Positions 16,035 through 24,517 of a stretch of 43,198 nucleotides of DNA are shown here, piece after piece (the stretch's first letter is position 1; the number at the start of each line of letters is the position of its first letter). A program made the translations under genes and the position numbers. Location: positions 1-43,198 of the forward strand of contig CAZYSK010000049.1 of the NCBI GenBank assembly GCA_964649415.1, in the 5' to 3' direction. The notes under the pieces are model-generated. The model searched no databases, was not told the origin of the DNA, and saw only the letters and a list, made by a program, of their open reading frames with translations. The stretch is from CAZYSK01 sp964649415. GTDB taxonomy: Bacteria; Chloroflexota; Anaerolineae; B4-G1.

Positions 16035-16070
16035 GAGACTGCGGACTCCCACCGTGGGGTCCGCAGTCTC
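16035..16070. terminator. Strong hairpin after the ABC operon
   Basis: A perfect 12-bp stem (GAGACTGCGGAC / GTCCGCAGTCTC), with an extra pairable inner CCCAC/GTGGG, stands 43 bp after the lipoprotein stop and 32 bp before the next gene. There is no U-run, only AGAATATA after it. It may protect the 3' end of the mRNA or give partial termination, which would separate the transporter from the Gfo/Idh genes. Confidence 0.55.
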
Positions 16071-16101
16071 AGAATATACCCGCTGTGACTGAGGAGATCG
16101 T

Positions 16102-17124
16102 ATGAGAAGAGTCGGCATCGTCGGTGCCGGGCTGATCGGCACCTGGCACGCCGCGCGATGGAAGCAACTGCCTGTCGAGCTGGCCGGATTCTACGACACC
16201 GCGCCAGAGATGGCGGCCGAGGCTGTAGCCGAGTTCGGCGGGCGGGCTTTTGACGGCCTGGACGACCTGCTATCCGCCGTGGACATGGTAGACGTCTGCT
16301 CGCCCACACCTCACCACAGGATGCCTGTCCTGGCCGCCGCCGCCGCGGGCAAGGACATCGTCTGCGAAAAGCCGCTGGCCCGCTGCCTGGACGAGGCCAA
16401 AGAGATGGTCGCGGCCTGCCAGGCCGCTGGCGTGCGGCTGTTTGTGGCCCAGGTGGTGCGTTTCTTCCGCCAGTTCTCCCAGGCCAAAGCTGTCCTGGAT
16501 AGCGGCGCACTGGGCCAGCCTGGCTTCATCCGCGCCGTCCGGGGCGGCGCTCCTCCCGACCCCGGCCATCGGACCTGGTTCGCTGACTTTGAACAGAGTG
16601 GCGGCGTGATCATGGACGTCAGCATCCACGACCTCGATTATGCCCACTGGTGCTTTGGAGACGTGGAGCGGGTCTTTGCCCGTGGTCTCACGTTCGCCGG
16701 CGTCGAGCCCTACGACCATGTGCTCATCACCCTGCGCTTCAGGAACGGAGCCATCGGCCACGTCGAAGGAAGCTGGGCCTACCCGCCAGGCCGCTTTCAT
16801 ACCAGGTTCGAAATCGCAGGCGATCAGGGCCTGCTCGAGTTTGATGACATGGTTCCAGCGCCGCTGACGGTGACCCTAAGATCGGAATCGGACGGGTCGC
16901 CACAGGCCCCGGGCATACCGCGGCCTCACAGCCCTCTGGCTTCCCACGACGATCCGTACTTCCTGGAACTGGCGCATTTTCTAAACTGCCTGGAAAGCGG
17001 TGATGCGTTCTTGGTCTCGCCCCAAGACGGTCTTGAGGCAGTCAGGCTCGCACTGGCCGCCATCGAATCCATCCGCATCGGCCGGCCGGTCTATCTGGAC
17101 GAGTTTGAGGGGAGTGTCGTATGA
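16102..17124 (+). CDS. Gfo/Idh/MocA-family oxidoreductase (copy 1)
   Basis: This is a 340-residue NAD(P)-dependent sugar-type dehydrogenase. The Rossmann start RRVGIVGAGLIGTWHAARW carries the GxGxxG nucleotide motif. VDVCSPTPHH and the conserved CEKPLAR lysine motif (about residues 91-97) follow, and the C-terminal domain has GGVIMDVSIHDLDYAHWCFG with the catalytic-type His. The substrate is unknown. The start at 16102 follows GAGGAG. The stop overlaps the next gene's ATG. It is a close paralogue of copy 3 (18227-19327), which carries two extra insertions made of repeat DNA; copy 1 therefore shows the uninterrupted form. Confidence 0.9.
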   Translation: MRRVGIVGAGLIGTWHAARWKQLPVELAGFYDTAPEMAAEAVAEFGGRAFDGLDDLLSAVDMVDVCSPTPHHRMPVLAAAAAGKDIVCEKPLARCLDEAKEMVAACQAAGVRLFVAQVVRFFRQFSQAKAVLDSGALGQPGFIRAVRGGAPPDPGHRTWFADFEQSGGVIMDVSIHDLDYAHWCFGDVERVFARGLTFAGVEPYDHVLITLRFRNGAIGHVEGSWAYPPGRFHTRFEIAGDQGLLEFDDMVPAPLTVTLRSESDGSPQAPGIPRPHSPLASHDDPYFLELAHFLNCLESGDAFLVSPQDGLEAVRLALAAIESIRIGRPVYLDEFEGSVV

Positions 17125-18230
17125 ACGTCAGAATCGGGATGTTGAGTTTCGCCCACATGCACGCCTACAGCTACGCCGCTTGCCTGAAACAGATAGCCGA
17201 TGGCTCGTCGTTCGGAGTGGATCTCGTTGGAATTGCCGACGACGACCCGGTGCGGGGCCAGGAGGCCGCCAGTCAGTTTGACACGCGCTTCTTTCCCAGC
17301 GTTGAAGCGTTGCTGGAGGAGAAACTGGATGGGATAGTCATCTGCGCCGAGAACGCCAGGCACCGTCCTCTGACGGAACTGGCTGCCCCGCGCGTACCCC
17401 ATATCCTGTGCGAGAAACCCATCGCCACAACCCTGGCCGACGCCCAGGCGATGATTGACGTCTGCGCTGCCCACGGTACCAGGCTCCAGATCGCCTTCCC
17501 GGTGCGCTTCTCCCCGCCGGTGCAGCGACTGAAGGCCATCCTCGACGAAGGCACGCTAGGACGCATCTACAGCGTCAAGACCACGAATCACGGGCGCATG
17601 CCCGGCGGTTGGTTCGTGGACCAGGCCCTTGCCGGCGGCGGCGCAGTCCTGGATCACACCGTCCACGTGATTGACCTGCTGCGCTGGTTCTGGAACACCG
17701 AAATCACCGAGGTCTACGCCGAAGTAGGACACAGCCTGCTCCACCCTGGCCTGGGCATAGATGACGCCGGCCTCCTCTCCTTCAAGCTAGGCATAGGCGC
17801 TTATGGCACACTGGACAGCAGTTGGTCGCGTCCTGAGAGCTATCCCACCTGGGGCGACGTCAGGCTGGAGGTGCTGGGCGAGCGCGGCATCGCCCGCGTG
17901 GACGCGTTCAACCAGAACCTGGGCCTGTACAGCGATCAGACCGGCAAGGGCCAGTGGGTTCACTGGGGCAGCAACGCCGACTTGAGCCTGATCCGGGATT
18001 TCGTGGACATGATCGCCACAGGCCGGGAACCTTTCATCACCGGCTACGATGGCCTGAAGGCGTTGGAGGTCGCACTGGCGGCCTATCGCTCCGCCGAGCG
18101 GGGCGAGCCGGTGTCGCTTCCCCTTGCTATGGGCGCGGAAACCGCGCCCCTACACCCATCAGAACGCGCCATTCCGATGGCGCCCCTACAGGAGGAGGAC
18201 TGTACAGGTGCGGGGGGAGGAGAAGCGTGA
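17121..18230 (+). CDS. Gfo/Idh/MocA-family oxidoreductase (copy 2)
   Basis: This is a 369-residue NAD(P)-dependent oxidoreductase, more distant from copies 1 and 3. It starts MNVRIGMLSFAHMHAYSYAACL, where the nucleotide loop is atypical (SFAHMHA in place of GAGxxG), as in some Gfo/Idh subfamilies. The family lysine motif CEKPIATTLADAQ lies near residue 97. GGGAVLDHTVHVIDLLRWF gives the sugar-binding His region. ATG 17121 overlaps the previous stop (ATGA). The last ~35 residues are encoded by two palindromic repeat elements (18131-18189) and look foreign to the fold; the natural C-terminus is probably near SLPLAM. The stop overlaps the GTG of the next gene. Confidence 0.88.
   Translation: MNVRIGMLSFAHMHAYSYAACLKQIADGSSFGVDLVGIADDDPVRGQEAASQFDTRFFPSVEALLEEKLDGIVICAENARHRPLTELAAPRVPHILCEKPIATTLADAQAMIDVCAAHGTRLQIAFPVRFSPPVQRLKAILDEGTLGRIYSVKTTNHGRMPGGWFVDQALAGGGAVLDHTVHVIDLLRWFWNTEITEVYAEVGHSLLHPGLGIDDAGLLSFKLGIGAYGTLDSSWSRPESYPTWGDVRLEVLGERGIARVDAFNQNLGLYSDQTGKGQWVHWGSNADLSLIRDFVDMIATGREPFITGYDGLKALEVALAAYRSAERGEPVSLPLAMGAETAPLHPSERAIPMAPLQEEDCTGAGGGEA
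18131..18189. repeat. Two adjacent GTAGGGGC-type palindromic repeats inside a gene end
   Basis: 18131-18153 is the exact reverse complement of 38932-38954, with body GGCGCGG-N-CCGCGCC. 18156-18189 contains the palindrome GCGCCATTCCGATGGCGC (18166-18183). Both, read on the minus strand, begin with GTAGGGGC. Together they encode the odd C-terminal tail of the second Gfo/Idh protein. Confidence 0.8.
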
Positions 18231-19327
18231 AGCGGGTCGGTATCATCGGCGCAGGCCTGACGGGCGCCATGCACGCCGAGCGCTGGACGCAACTGCCGGT
18301 AGAACTGGCGGGCTTCTACGTCCGCACGCCGGAACGGGCGCAGGCTGCCGCCCGGCGATATGGCGGACGCGCTTTCCCCAGCTTGAAAGCGCTGTTGGCC
18401 GAGGTAGACGTGGTGGATGTCTGCACGCCGACGCCCTCGCATAGGGAAGTGGTCTTGGCCGCCGCCGCGGCTGGCGCGGGTAGCAGGCATCCGGCGGATA
18501 GCAGGCATCCGGCGGATAGCAAGCATCCGACTGCCATCATGTGCGAGAAACCGATGGCCCGTCACCTGCAGGGTGCCGAGGAGATGATCGCCGACTGCGA
18601 AGCAGCGGGGGTCCGGCTCTTCGTGGGCCACGTGGTACGTTTCTTCCCCGAGTACGCCCGCGCCAGGGAGATCCTCGACAGCGGGCGGCTGGGTCGCCCC
18701 GGCATCATCCGCACCGTGCGCGGCGGCAATTTCCCTTTACCTATCAGAACGCGCCATTCCGATGGCGCCCCTGTCCTGGACACACGAAACTGGTACACCG
18801 ACTTCGAGCAGAGCGGCGGTGTGATCATGGACATGCTCATCCACGATATTGACTACGTGCGCTGGTGTTTCGGCGACGTAGCGACCGTCTTTGCCCGGGG
18901 CCTGACCTTCAGCGACGTGCCGGACGCCGACCACGTGCTGCTCACGCTGCGCTTTCAGAACGGCGCGATCGGCCACCTGGAAGGGAGTTGGGCCTATCCG
19001 CCGGGCAACTTCCGCACCCGTCTCGAGATCACGGGCGACGAGGGCCTGCTGGAGGTGGACAGCCTGGACACGCTGCCGCTCAGCGTGACGCTGAAGCAGG
19101 AGGGCACCGAGATGGCGGCGGGCGTTCCGGTGCCAGAAAGCCCTATGGACCCCAACGACGATCCCTACTACCGGGAGATCGCGCACTTCCTGGCCTGCCT
19201 GGAATCGGGGACCGACTTCCTGGTCTCTCCACAAGACGGCCTGGAAGCGGTGCGCATCGCATTGGCTGCCATCGAATCGCTGCGCACCGGCCGGCCGGTA
19301 GACGTGGCGACATTCGATGAGGCATGA
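18227..19327 (+). CDS. Gfo/Idh/MocA-family oxidoreductase (copy 3, with repeat-derived insertions)
   Basis: This is a 366-residue paralogue of copy 1, with the same GxGxxG start (KRVGIIGAGLTGAMHAERW), the CEKPMAR lysine motif and GGVIMDMLIHDIDYVRWCFG. I chose GTG 18227, with GGGGAGGAG before it and overlapping the previous stop; an in-frame extension back to 17954 is only a shadow inside copy 2. Two insertions are absent from copy 1. The first, about 18 residues just before CEKP, holds the SRHPAD repeats. The second, about 12 residues before the NWYTDFEQSGG region, holds PIRTRHSDGAP. Both are encoded by repeat DNA and fall at likely surface loops, so the enzyme may still fold. The gene ends overlapping a possible CutC start. 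Confidence 0.9.
   Translation: MKRVGIIGAGLTGAMHAERWTQLPVELAGFYVRTPERAQAAARRYGGRAFPSLKALLAEVDVVDVCTPTPSHREVVLAAAAAGAGSRHPADSRHPADSKHPTAIMCEKPMARHLQGAEEMIADCEAAGVRLFVGHVVRFFPEYARAREILDSGRLGRPGIIRTVRGGNFPLPIRTRHSDGAPVLDTRNWYTDFEQSGGVIMDMLIHDIDYVRWCFGDVATVFARGLTFSDVPDADHVLLTLRFQNGAIGHLEGSWAYPPGNFRTRLEITGDEGLLEVDSLDTLPLSVTLKQEGTEMAAGVPVPESPMDPNDDPYYREIAHFLACLESGTDFLVSPQDGLEAVRIALAAIESLRTGRPVDVATFDEA
18482..18528. repeat. 18-bp tandem repeat in frame within a Gfo/Idh gene
   Basis: Two perfect 18-bp units and a third partial unit (AGCAGGCATCCGGCGGAT) encode SRHPAD-SRHPAD-SKHP. Eighteen is a multiple of three, so the frame is kept. The paralogue at 16102-17124 lacks the segment. Confidence 0.85.
18751..18768. 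repeat. In-frame palindromic element in a Gfo/Idh gene
   Basis: The palindrome GCGCCATTCCGATGGCGC is a copy of those at 18166, 30176, 33377, 33707 and 33743. It encodes the extra RTRHSDGAP residues, which are missing from the paralogous gene. Confidence 0.85.
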
Positions 19328-19353
19328 CTGATATGGACGACAAGGAGGCGTGG

Positions 19354-20100
19354 GTGAGCGAGCAAATCGTACTCGAGGCTTGTATTGATTCCGCCGAGGC
19401 GGCCATCGCAGCGCAGGAAGGCGGCGCTGACCGCGTCGAACTGTGTGCCAACCTGTTGGAGGGTGGTACCACCCCCAGTGCGGGGACAATCCAACTCGCG
19501 CGTGCGCGCATTGAGATTGGCCTGAACGTCATGATCAGGCCCCGCGGCGGTGATTTCTGCTATTCTGACGTCGAGTTCGAGGTCATGAGACTGAACGTCG
19601 AACTGGCAAAGAGGCTGGGCGCTGACGGCGTGGTCTTCGGTGTGCTGAACGAAGATGGATCGGTTGATGCAGAACGGGCAGGCGCGTTGGTTGGCTTGGC
19701 TCGCCCTATGAGCGTCACGTTTCACCGGGCCTTCGATATGACACGCGATCCCTACGAGGCGATGGAGGACCTCATAGACCTGGGGATAAACCGGGTCCTT
19801 ACCTCCGGTCAAGAGAACTCTGCGTTGGAGGGGCTCGACCTGATAACCGACCTGGTGCAAAAGGCAGGTGACCAGATCATCGTTATGCCTGGCGCAGGCA
19901 TTACGGAACGCAACGTCAAGAAGATCGTTGAGCGGAGCGGTGCCAGAGAGGTACACGTCGCCGCACCGATGAGCGTCGAGAGCCGGATGAGGTACCGCAA
20001 CACCTGGTGCTTCATGGGAGGCGAGCTCAGGCCACCGGAGTTCACGCTTAGCGTGACCGACCCCAATCGAATCCAGGCGTTTGTACGCGCTATCCAGTAG
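19354..20100 (+). CDS. cutC: CutC family protein (TIM barrel)
   Basis: This protein of about 248 residues belongs to the CutC family, a single TIM-barrel domain once linked to copper homeostasis but often found in sugar-metabolism loci. Family motifs in order are VLEACIDSAEAAIAAQEGGA, DRVELCANLLEGGTTPS, MIRPRGGDFCY, VTFHRAFDM, LTSGQ, and MPGAGITERNVKKI. I favour GTG 19354, which has AAGGAGG just upstream and gives the usual N-terminus. ATG 19324, which overlaps the previous stop as ATGA, would add ten residues and is the alternative. Its location among Gfo/Idh oxidoreductases and amino-sugar genes argues for a catabolic or salvage role rather than copper handling (inference). Confidence 0.9.
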   Translation: MSEQIVLEACIDSAEAAIAAQEGGADRVELCANLLEGGTTPSAGTIQLARARIEIGLNVMIRPRGGDFCYSDVEFEVMRLNVELAKRLGADGVVFGVLNEDGSVDAERAGALVGLARPMSVTFHRAFDMTRDPYEAMEDLIDLGINRVLTSGQENSALEGLDLITDLVQKAGDQIIVMPGAGITERNVKKIVERSGAREVHVAAPMSVESRMRYRNTWCFMGGELRPPEFTLSVTDPNRIQAFVRAIQ

Positions 20101-20241
20101 AGATGGGGTGACTATTCACTCTCCGTGTATCTCTGTGTCTTCTCCGTGATGCTCTGTGTAATTCTTGCTCATTATGCAAGGATCTAAAGGTACTACTCAG
20201 GCAGACGGTCATTGGGGCCAACCAGGTAGCTTGAGCAACTC

Positions 20242-20265
20242 ACACCGGCCTGGAAGAGCCGGTGT
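20242..20265. other. Hairpin in the leader of the M81 gene
   Basis: An 8-bp perfect stem (ACACCGGC / GCCGGTGT) with an 8-nt loop lies 37 bp before the M81 start and about 140 bp after cutC. It has no U-run. It may be an attenuator, an mRNA-stability element or a dispersed repeat. The segment 20115-20160 upstream is CTCTGTGT-rich and resembles 735-790. Confidence 0.4.
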
Positions 20266-20302
20266 TAGGATGATTCTGCTCTATGAAGGAAAGAGAGGAG
20301 AG

Positions 20303-21808
20303 ATGAGAGTCTTAATCGGTGCCATTGGCCACGAGTCCAATACCTTCACGCCGTTTCCAACCACGCTGGAGGATTTCCACGTTCTCTATGGGTCCGATCT
20401 TCTCACCAGGCCACTGCACCGCAGTTCGCTTGATGGTATCGTCACGACGCTACAGGCTCACGACGTCGAGTTGGTGCCGACCATCGCTGCGGGCGCTATG
20501 CCCGGCGGCGTCGTGGAGCACAGCGCCTACGAGACGTTCAAACAGGCCGTGCTCCGAGAGGCCGATGCCAGTTACGTCGACGGTGTCTGCCTGTACCTTC
20601 ATGGCGCGATGAGGGCACAGGGAGCGGACAAAGAGCACCCGGTGGATTACTGTGAGAACGATCTACTCAGGGAATTGAGAGCGAAGCTCGGCCCAGACGT
20701 ACCCATCACCATCGCCCTGGATATGCACGCCAACATCGTTGCCGAGATGGTGGAGAACGTAGATGCGATGGTGGCCTATCATACCGCTCCGCACGTAGAC
20801 GCGTTTGAAACAGGTGTACGAGCAGCCGAGATGCTCCTGATTATCCTGGAAGAGAACATTCGACCGAAGATAGGCTTTGCCAAGCTCCCCTTTCTGCTCC
20901 CTGGCGAGATGGCACAGACGTCGCTCGATCCAATGGCCACGATGATGAACATGGTGGAAGAGATAGAACGACATCCCGACGTGCTCTCCGCCTCTCTGGC
21001 GAACGGCCATTGCTGGGCAGACATCCCCGACGTTGGCGTTGCCGCTGTCGTGGTCGCCAAGCGCGACGCCGAGTTGGCCCAGGCAGAGGCCGACCGTTTG
21101 GCGGCTGCCTTCTGGGAGCGACGGACGGAATTCCGCGTGAGTGCTGAGGCCTATGCCGTAGATGAGGCGATAGAGCAGGCCATGGCGGCGCAGGAATCCA
21201 CCGTCTTTCTCTCCGACTCAGGCGACAACCCCGGCGCCGGTGGCACGACGGACGTGCCTCTGATCCTGGACAAACTGCTGGCCAGGCAGGCCACCAGCGC
21301 CCTGGTCGCGGGGATATGGGATGCTGAAGCAGTGGAGGCTTGTGCTGTCGCCGGCGTGGGGCAGCAGGTGACGCTCTCTGTCGGCGGCAAGCTGGACAGG
21401 CGGCACGGCTCACCGCTAAAAATCACGGGAAACGTGCGCCTGTTGGCCGACGGCTACGATTATCGAGGGGGCATCCGCAGGCCACCGATGCGCACGAAGC
21501 CTGGCCTTCTTGCGGTGCTGAACGTCGACGGCGTGGACGTCATCCTATCGTCAACCCGGCTCAGCTTCGTCGATCCGGCGCAGCTCCGCGTCCTGGGCCT
21601 CGAGCCACTGGACTATCGTATCGTCGTGCTCAAGCGAGGCTATCTCACCGCGCCCTTCCAGGCGATCAGCGAGCGCTCCATCCTCGCGCTCAGCCCCGGA
21701 GCAACCAATTGCGACCTGACGCAAATGGAATTCCGGCGGGTGAATCGGCCCATTTATCCACTGGATCCGGATATAACGTGGAAACCCGATCGAGAGATTC
21801 GCCCATGA
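20303..21808 (+). CDS. M81 family (MlrC-like) metallopeptidase
   Basis: This 501-residue protein is related to microcystinase C (MlrC), a family with an N-terminal DUF1485/M81 domain and a C-terminal MlrC domain. It opens MRVLIGAIGHESNTFTPF; the Glu-Ser-Asn-Thr-Phe motif is typical. The probable zinc ligands lie in ALDMHANIVAEMVENVDAMVAYHTAPHVD (Asp and two His; the motif is given here by position only, around residues 138-170), and GDNPGAGGTTD marks the second domain. The start at 20303 has GAGAGGAGAG before it; an upstream in-frame extension to 20165 is non-coding in look. The stop overlaps the kinase start (ATGA). The physiological substrate is unknown; context suggests a D-amino acid, lactyl or peptide amide in cell-wall fragments (inference). 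Confidence 0.88.
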   Translation: MRVLIGAIGHESNTFTPFPTTLEDFHVLYGSDLLTRPLHRSSLDGIVTTLQAHDVELVPTIAAGAMPGGVVEHSAYETFKQAVLREADASYVDGVCLYLHGAMRAQGADKEHPVDYCENDLLRELRAKLGPDVPITIALDMHANIVAEMVENVDAMVAYHTAPHVDAFETGVRAAEMLLIILEENIRPKIGFAKLPFLLPGEMAQTSLDPMATMMNMVEEIERHPDVLSASLANGHCWADIPDVGVAAVVVAKRDAELAQAEADRLAAAFWERRTEFRVSAEAYAVDEAIEQAMAAQESTVFLSDSGDNPGAGGTTDVPLILDKLLARQATSALVAGIWDAEAVEACAVAGVGQQVTLSVGGKLDRRHGSPLKITGNVRLLADGYDYRGGIRRPPMRTKPGLLAVLNVDGVDVILSSTRLSFVDPAQLRVLGLEPLDYRIVVLKRGYLTAPFQAISERSILALSPGATNCDLTQMEFRRVNRPIYPLDPDITWKPDREIRP

Positions 21809-22827
21809 AAGTGTCGGTTACTGTTCCCATGCGCATAGACCTGGCCGGCGGTACCCTCGACGTGTACCCGCTCTACCTCTTCGAGGGCGGCGGGCTGACT
21901 GTCAACGCGGCAATCAGCGTCTATGGCCACGTGACCGTAGAGGAGCGATCCGACGCCCGGATCCACATCCACTCCGAAGACACCGAGGCGGAGGAGTCGT
22001 TCGCCAGCCTGGCCGAGATGGGAACGGGCGGCGACCTGGACCTGGTCAAGCAGGCACTGCGCTTCTATCGCAGCCAGAGTGACTCTCGCCAGGGCCTGGA
22101 CATCACCCTCCACAGCGAAGCGCCGCGTGGCTCCGGACTGGGGGCATCGTCGGCGCTGCTCATGGCGCTCTCTACCGCGCTGAGCCGGATCGACAACCTG
22201 GGTCTGGACGAGGACCGTCTCATCGACCTGGGGGCCAACATCGAGGCTCAAGTCATCGGCATCCCGACCGGCAAGCAGGATTACTTCCCTCCCCTGTTCG
22301 GCGGCATCTGCAGCATCTGGTTCGACGTGGACGGCCATCGTCTGGAGCGACTGGGGGAAGACGGTGATCTGATAGATCGCCTCAACGAGCGGCTTGTCCT
22401 CACTTTCACCAACATCAACCGCTTCTCCGGCGTTACCAACTGGGCCATGCTCAAACGCTACGTCGAGCAGGAAGGTGACACAGTGGCCCACATGCGGCGC
22501 ATCAAGGAAGTGGCACTGGCCATGCGGCAAAGCCTGGCAGCCGGGGACCTGGACGAGTTCGCCCGTCTGCTGGCTTTGGAATGGGAGAACCGCAAGGTAT
22601 TGGCCGAGGGCGTGACCACGCCGGAGATCGACGCCATGATCGCCGCCGCGAAGGCCAACGGGGCGCGAGCCAGCAAACTCTGCGGTGCCGGTGGGGGCGG
22701 CTGCATGATCACCTACGCCGAGCCAGAAGATGTATCCGCTGTGCAGAAGACCCTGGCAGGTGCTGGGGCCACGCCGATACCGTTCCGCATTGTGCGCGAA
22801 GGGATTCGAACGACAGAGGGCAGATGA
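21805..22827 (+). CDS. GHMP family sugar kinase
   Basis: This is a 340-residue ATP-dependent small-molecule kinase, closest in look to the heptose-7-phosphate/fucose kinase branch of GHMP kinases. Motif 1 is MRIDLAGGTLDVYPLYLF near residue 10. The ATP-binding loop PRGSGLGASSALLMAL is at about residues 107-122. The GHMP C-terminal motif is KLCGAGGGGCMITYAE near residue 297. IGIPTGKQDYFPPLFGG is the typical substrate-side stretch. The start is ATG 21805, overlapping the M81 stop, and the stop overlaps the next gene (ATGA), so three genes are coupled. The sugar phosphorylated is not deducible. Confidence 0.9.
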   Translation: MKVSVTVPMRIDLAGGTLDVYPLYLFEGGGLTVNAAISVYGHVTVEERSDARIHIHSEDTEAEESFASLAEMGTGGDLDLVKQALRFYRSQSDSRQGLDITLHSEAPRGSGLGASSALLMALSTALSRIDNLGLDEDRLIDLGANIEAQVIGIPTGKQDYFPPLFGGICSIWFDVDGHRLERLGEDGDLIDRLNERLVLTFTNINRFSGVTNWAMLKRYVEQEGDTVAHMRRIKEVALAMRQSLAAGDLDEFARLLALEWENRKVLAEGVTTPEIDAMIAAAKANGARASKLCGAGGGGCMITYAEPEDVSAVQKTLAGAGATPIPFRIVREGIRTTEGR

Positions 22828-24509
22828 CCAAACCCCAGAAGACCGTCGCTCTGGCTGCTGGAAAGGGAGCCATCCAACGCGACCAGAGCCGCCTCCATTG
22901 GGAGGCCGGCACCTTCTCCGACGTCACCTGTGTGCGCTTTCCGCCAGATGGCTTCGCCCTCGTCGCTCTCGACCAGCGTGACCGGGCAGTCAAACTGAAG
23001 GAGGCCGCTTTCCTGTCCTACCTCATTGCGCTGGTCCGGGACGCGTCCGCCGCCCCCATCGTCGCCTGCGCCCGGCTGGAACAGGACCGGCCCACGTCGG
23101 AGACGTTCCCCGGCCTGGATCCCCACACCGAGGCCGGCGAGACGCTGTTCAGCGCCAACTCGTTCATCACCGACACGCTGCGCACACTGCTGGCGCGGGG
23201 CTATTTGCGCTACGGCCGGGGGGAATGGCAACTTGCGATCCCTCCGCGCGAGCCCGGCTGGCGGGAGCGGGCGCAGGCCGTGCTGGCACTGCTCACACAG
23301 GAAGGGCGGCTGCACCTGGAAGCTGGCCCTGGCGATAAGCGGTCGGACGGCCTGGACCTCGCGGACTTCCCCGTGCTGGAGGGCTTCGTGCCGGTGGACA
23401 GGCTCGGTTTCGCGCGCGAGTTCGTGTGGCACGAGCGGCCACGCCTGGCTTTCAACACCACCTATTTCTTGCTGATGCACGACGATTATCTGAGCCACCA
23501 CTCGGCGCTGGGCGAGCCGTACAACCTGCTTGTGCAAGATGGCGTCATCCGCCGGCCGCCTCTCTACTGCCGGGGCACGCTCTACCGGCGGGCGGCGCGC
23601 CATCAGAATGGCGCCTTTGTAAGGCGGGCGGCGCGCCATCAGAATGGCGCCTTTGTAGGGATGGCGGGTGCCGGCTGGCAGGCTGGCCGCTTCTCGCTGG
23701 CCGACGTATCCATTGTACTCCCAGGCGAGACGAGGCTCGTGCCACAGGAGAGCGGCCTGCCCGGTGCCTCTTTCGCCCTCAATGCACCGGGGCGAGCCGC
23801 CGTGACCGTATACACGCGCGCGTTCGGCATCGCCACCCAGGGCCATCCCCTGGGATACACGCCCGAAGTGCCGAATCAGATCGAGTACACCGTCATAGAC
23901 AGCCGCATCGTCGGGCGGAAGGTTGGCGGCGGGCTGGAGATACCCCAGAACGGGCTGGTGCTCTCCTGTGCCCGTGGCGTGCTACCAGAGGCTTTGCCGG
24001 ACGCAGGTCTTCCTCGCGTAGCCTATCATTTCGTGCGGGAGGAATACAGAGACATCGTGCAGGCGCTCCAGGTTGGGCCGCTGCTTCTGCAAGATGGACG
24101 TGTGGTCTTGTCGTCGGATTCGCTGGCTGCCGAGGAGTTCTGGCCCACACCACCCGAGCCGGGCGCTCCCATCGGCGTTGTCCCCACCGACTATCCTGAC
24201 GACGTGGATCGCACTCGCGCCGGGCGGATCGGACTGGGCGTGGACCGCGAGGGCCGCTTGCTTGTCGTCGCCGTGCCCGGCACCGAGCGAGGTGCGCACA
24301 TCCCCGGTGTGGATAGCTACGGCGCGACGTTGGTCGAGTTGGCCAACCTGCTGCGCGAGGCTGGCGCCGTCGACGCGATCAACCTGGACGGCGGCGGTTC
24401 CACGCAGCTCTTCTTCCAGGGCGGCCTGACCACCCCGGCCGGTGGGCGCTATGGGATGCCGGGAGTGCACTTCGAGCGCATGGTACCTGCCGTTGGCGTC
24501 TTGCCGTAG
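22824..24509 (+). CDS. Phosphodiester glycosidase (NAGPA-domain) protein with repeat insertion
   Basis: This is a 561-residue protein whose C-terminal ~120 residues are the phosphodiester glycosidase (NAGPA, PF09992) domain. The key stretch is AINLDGGGSTQLFF (about residues 518-531), preceded by LVVAVPG and VDSYGATLVELANLLRE. NAGPA enzymes remove GlcNAc from phosphodiester-linked glycans in animals; bacterial members are mostly uncharacterised. The long N-terminal part (residues 1-370) is not recognised. No signal peptide is visible. Residues ~256-279 consist of two tandem RRAARHQNGAFV copies encoded by palindromic repeat DNA (23588-23658). The gene is coupled to the GHMP kinase by an ATGA overlap, so both may serve one sugar-phosphate route. 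It is followed at once by the 43-bp repeat array. Confidence 0.8.
   Translation: MTKPQKTVALAAGKGAIQRDQSRLHWEAGTFSDVTCVRFPPDGFALVALDQRDRAVKLKEAAFLSYLIALVRDASAAPIVACARLEQDRPTSETFPGLDPHTEAGETLFSANSFITDTLRTLLARGYLRYGRGEWQLAIPPREPGWRERAQAVLALLTQEGRLHLEAGPGDKRSDGLDLADFPVLEGFVPVDRLGFAREFVWHERPRLAFNTTYFLLMHDDYLSHHSALGEPYNLLVQDGVIRRPPLYCRGTLYRRAARHQNGAFVRRAARHQNGAFVGMAGAGWQAGRFSLADVSIVLPGETRLVPQESGLPGASFALNAPGRAAVTVYTRAFGIATQGHPLGYTPEVPNQIEYTVIDSRIVGRKVGGGLEIPQNGLVLSCARGVLPEALPDAGLPRVAYHFVREEYRDIVQALQVGPLLLQDGRVVLSSDSLAAEEFWPTPPEPGAPIGVVPTDYPDDVDRTRAGRIGLGVDREGRLLVVAVPGTERGAHIPGVDSYGATLVELANLLREAGAVDAINLDGGGSTQLFFQGGLTTPAGGRYGMPGVHFERMVPAVGVLP
23588..23658. repeat. Tandem pair of in-frame palindromic elements
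   Basis: Two 36-bp copies of an element with palindromic core GCGCCATCAGAATGGCGC, followed by CTTTGTA, lie inside the NAGPA-domain gene and keep the frame. The same element occurs once in the anmK-lysA gene at 34704-34728. Confidence 0.9.
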
Positions 24510-24517
24510 CCAGCACT

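Noticed and set aside
17954..18226. N-terminal extension of the third Gfo/Idh gene
   Set aside because: It lies inside copy 2 in another frame. The GTG at 18227 with GGGGAGGAG gives the normal Rossmann N-terminus.
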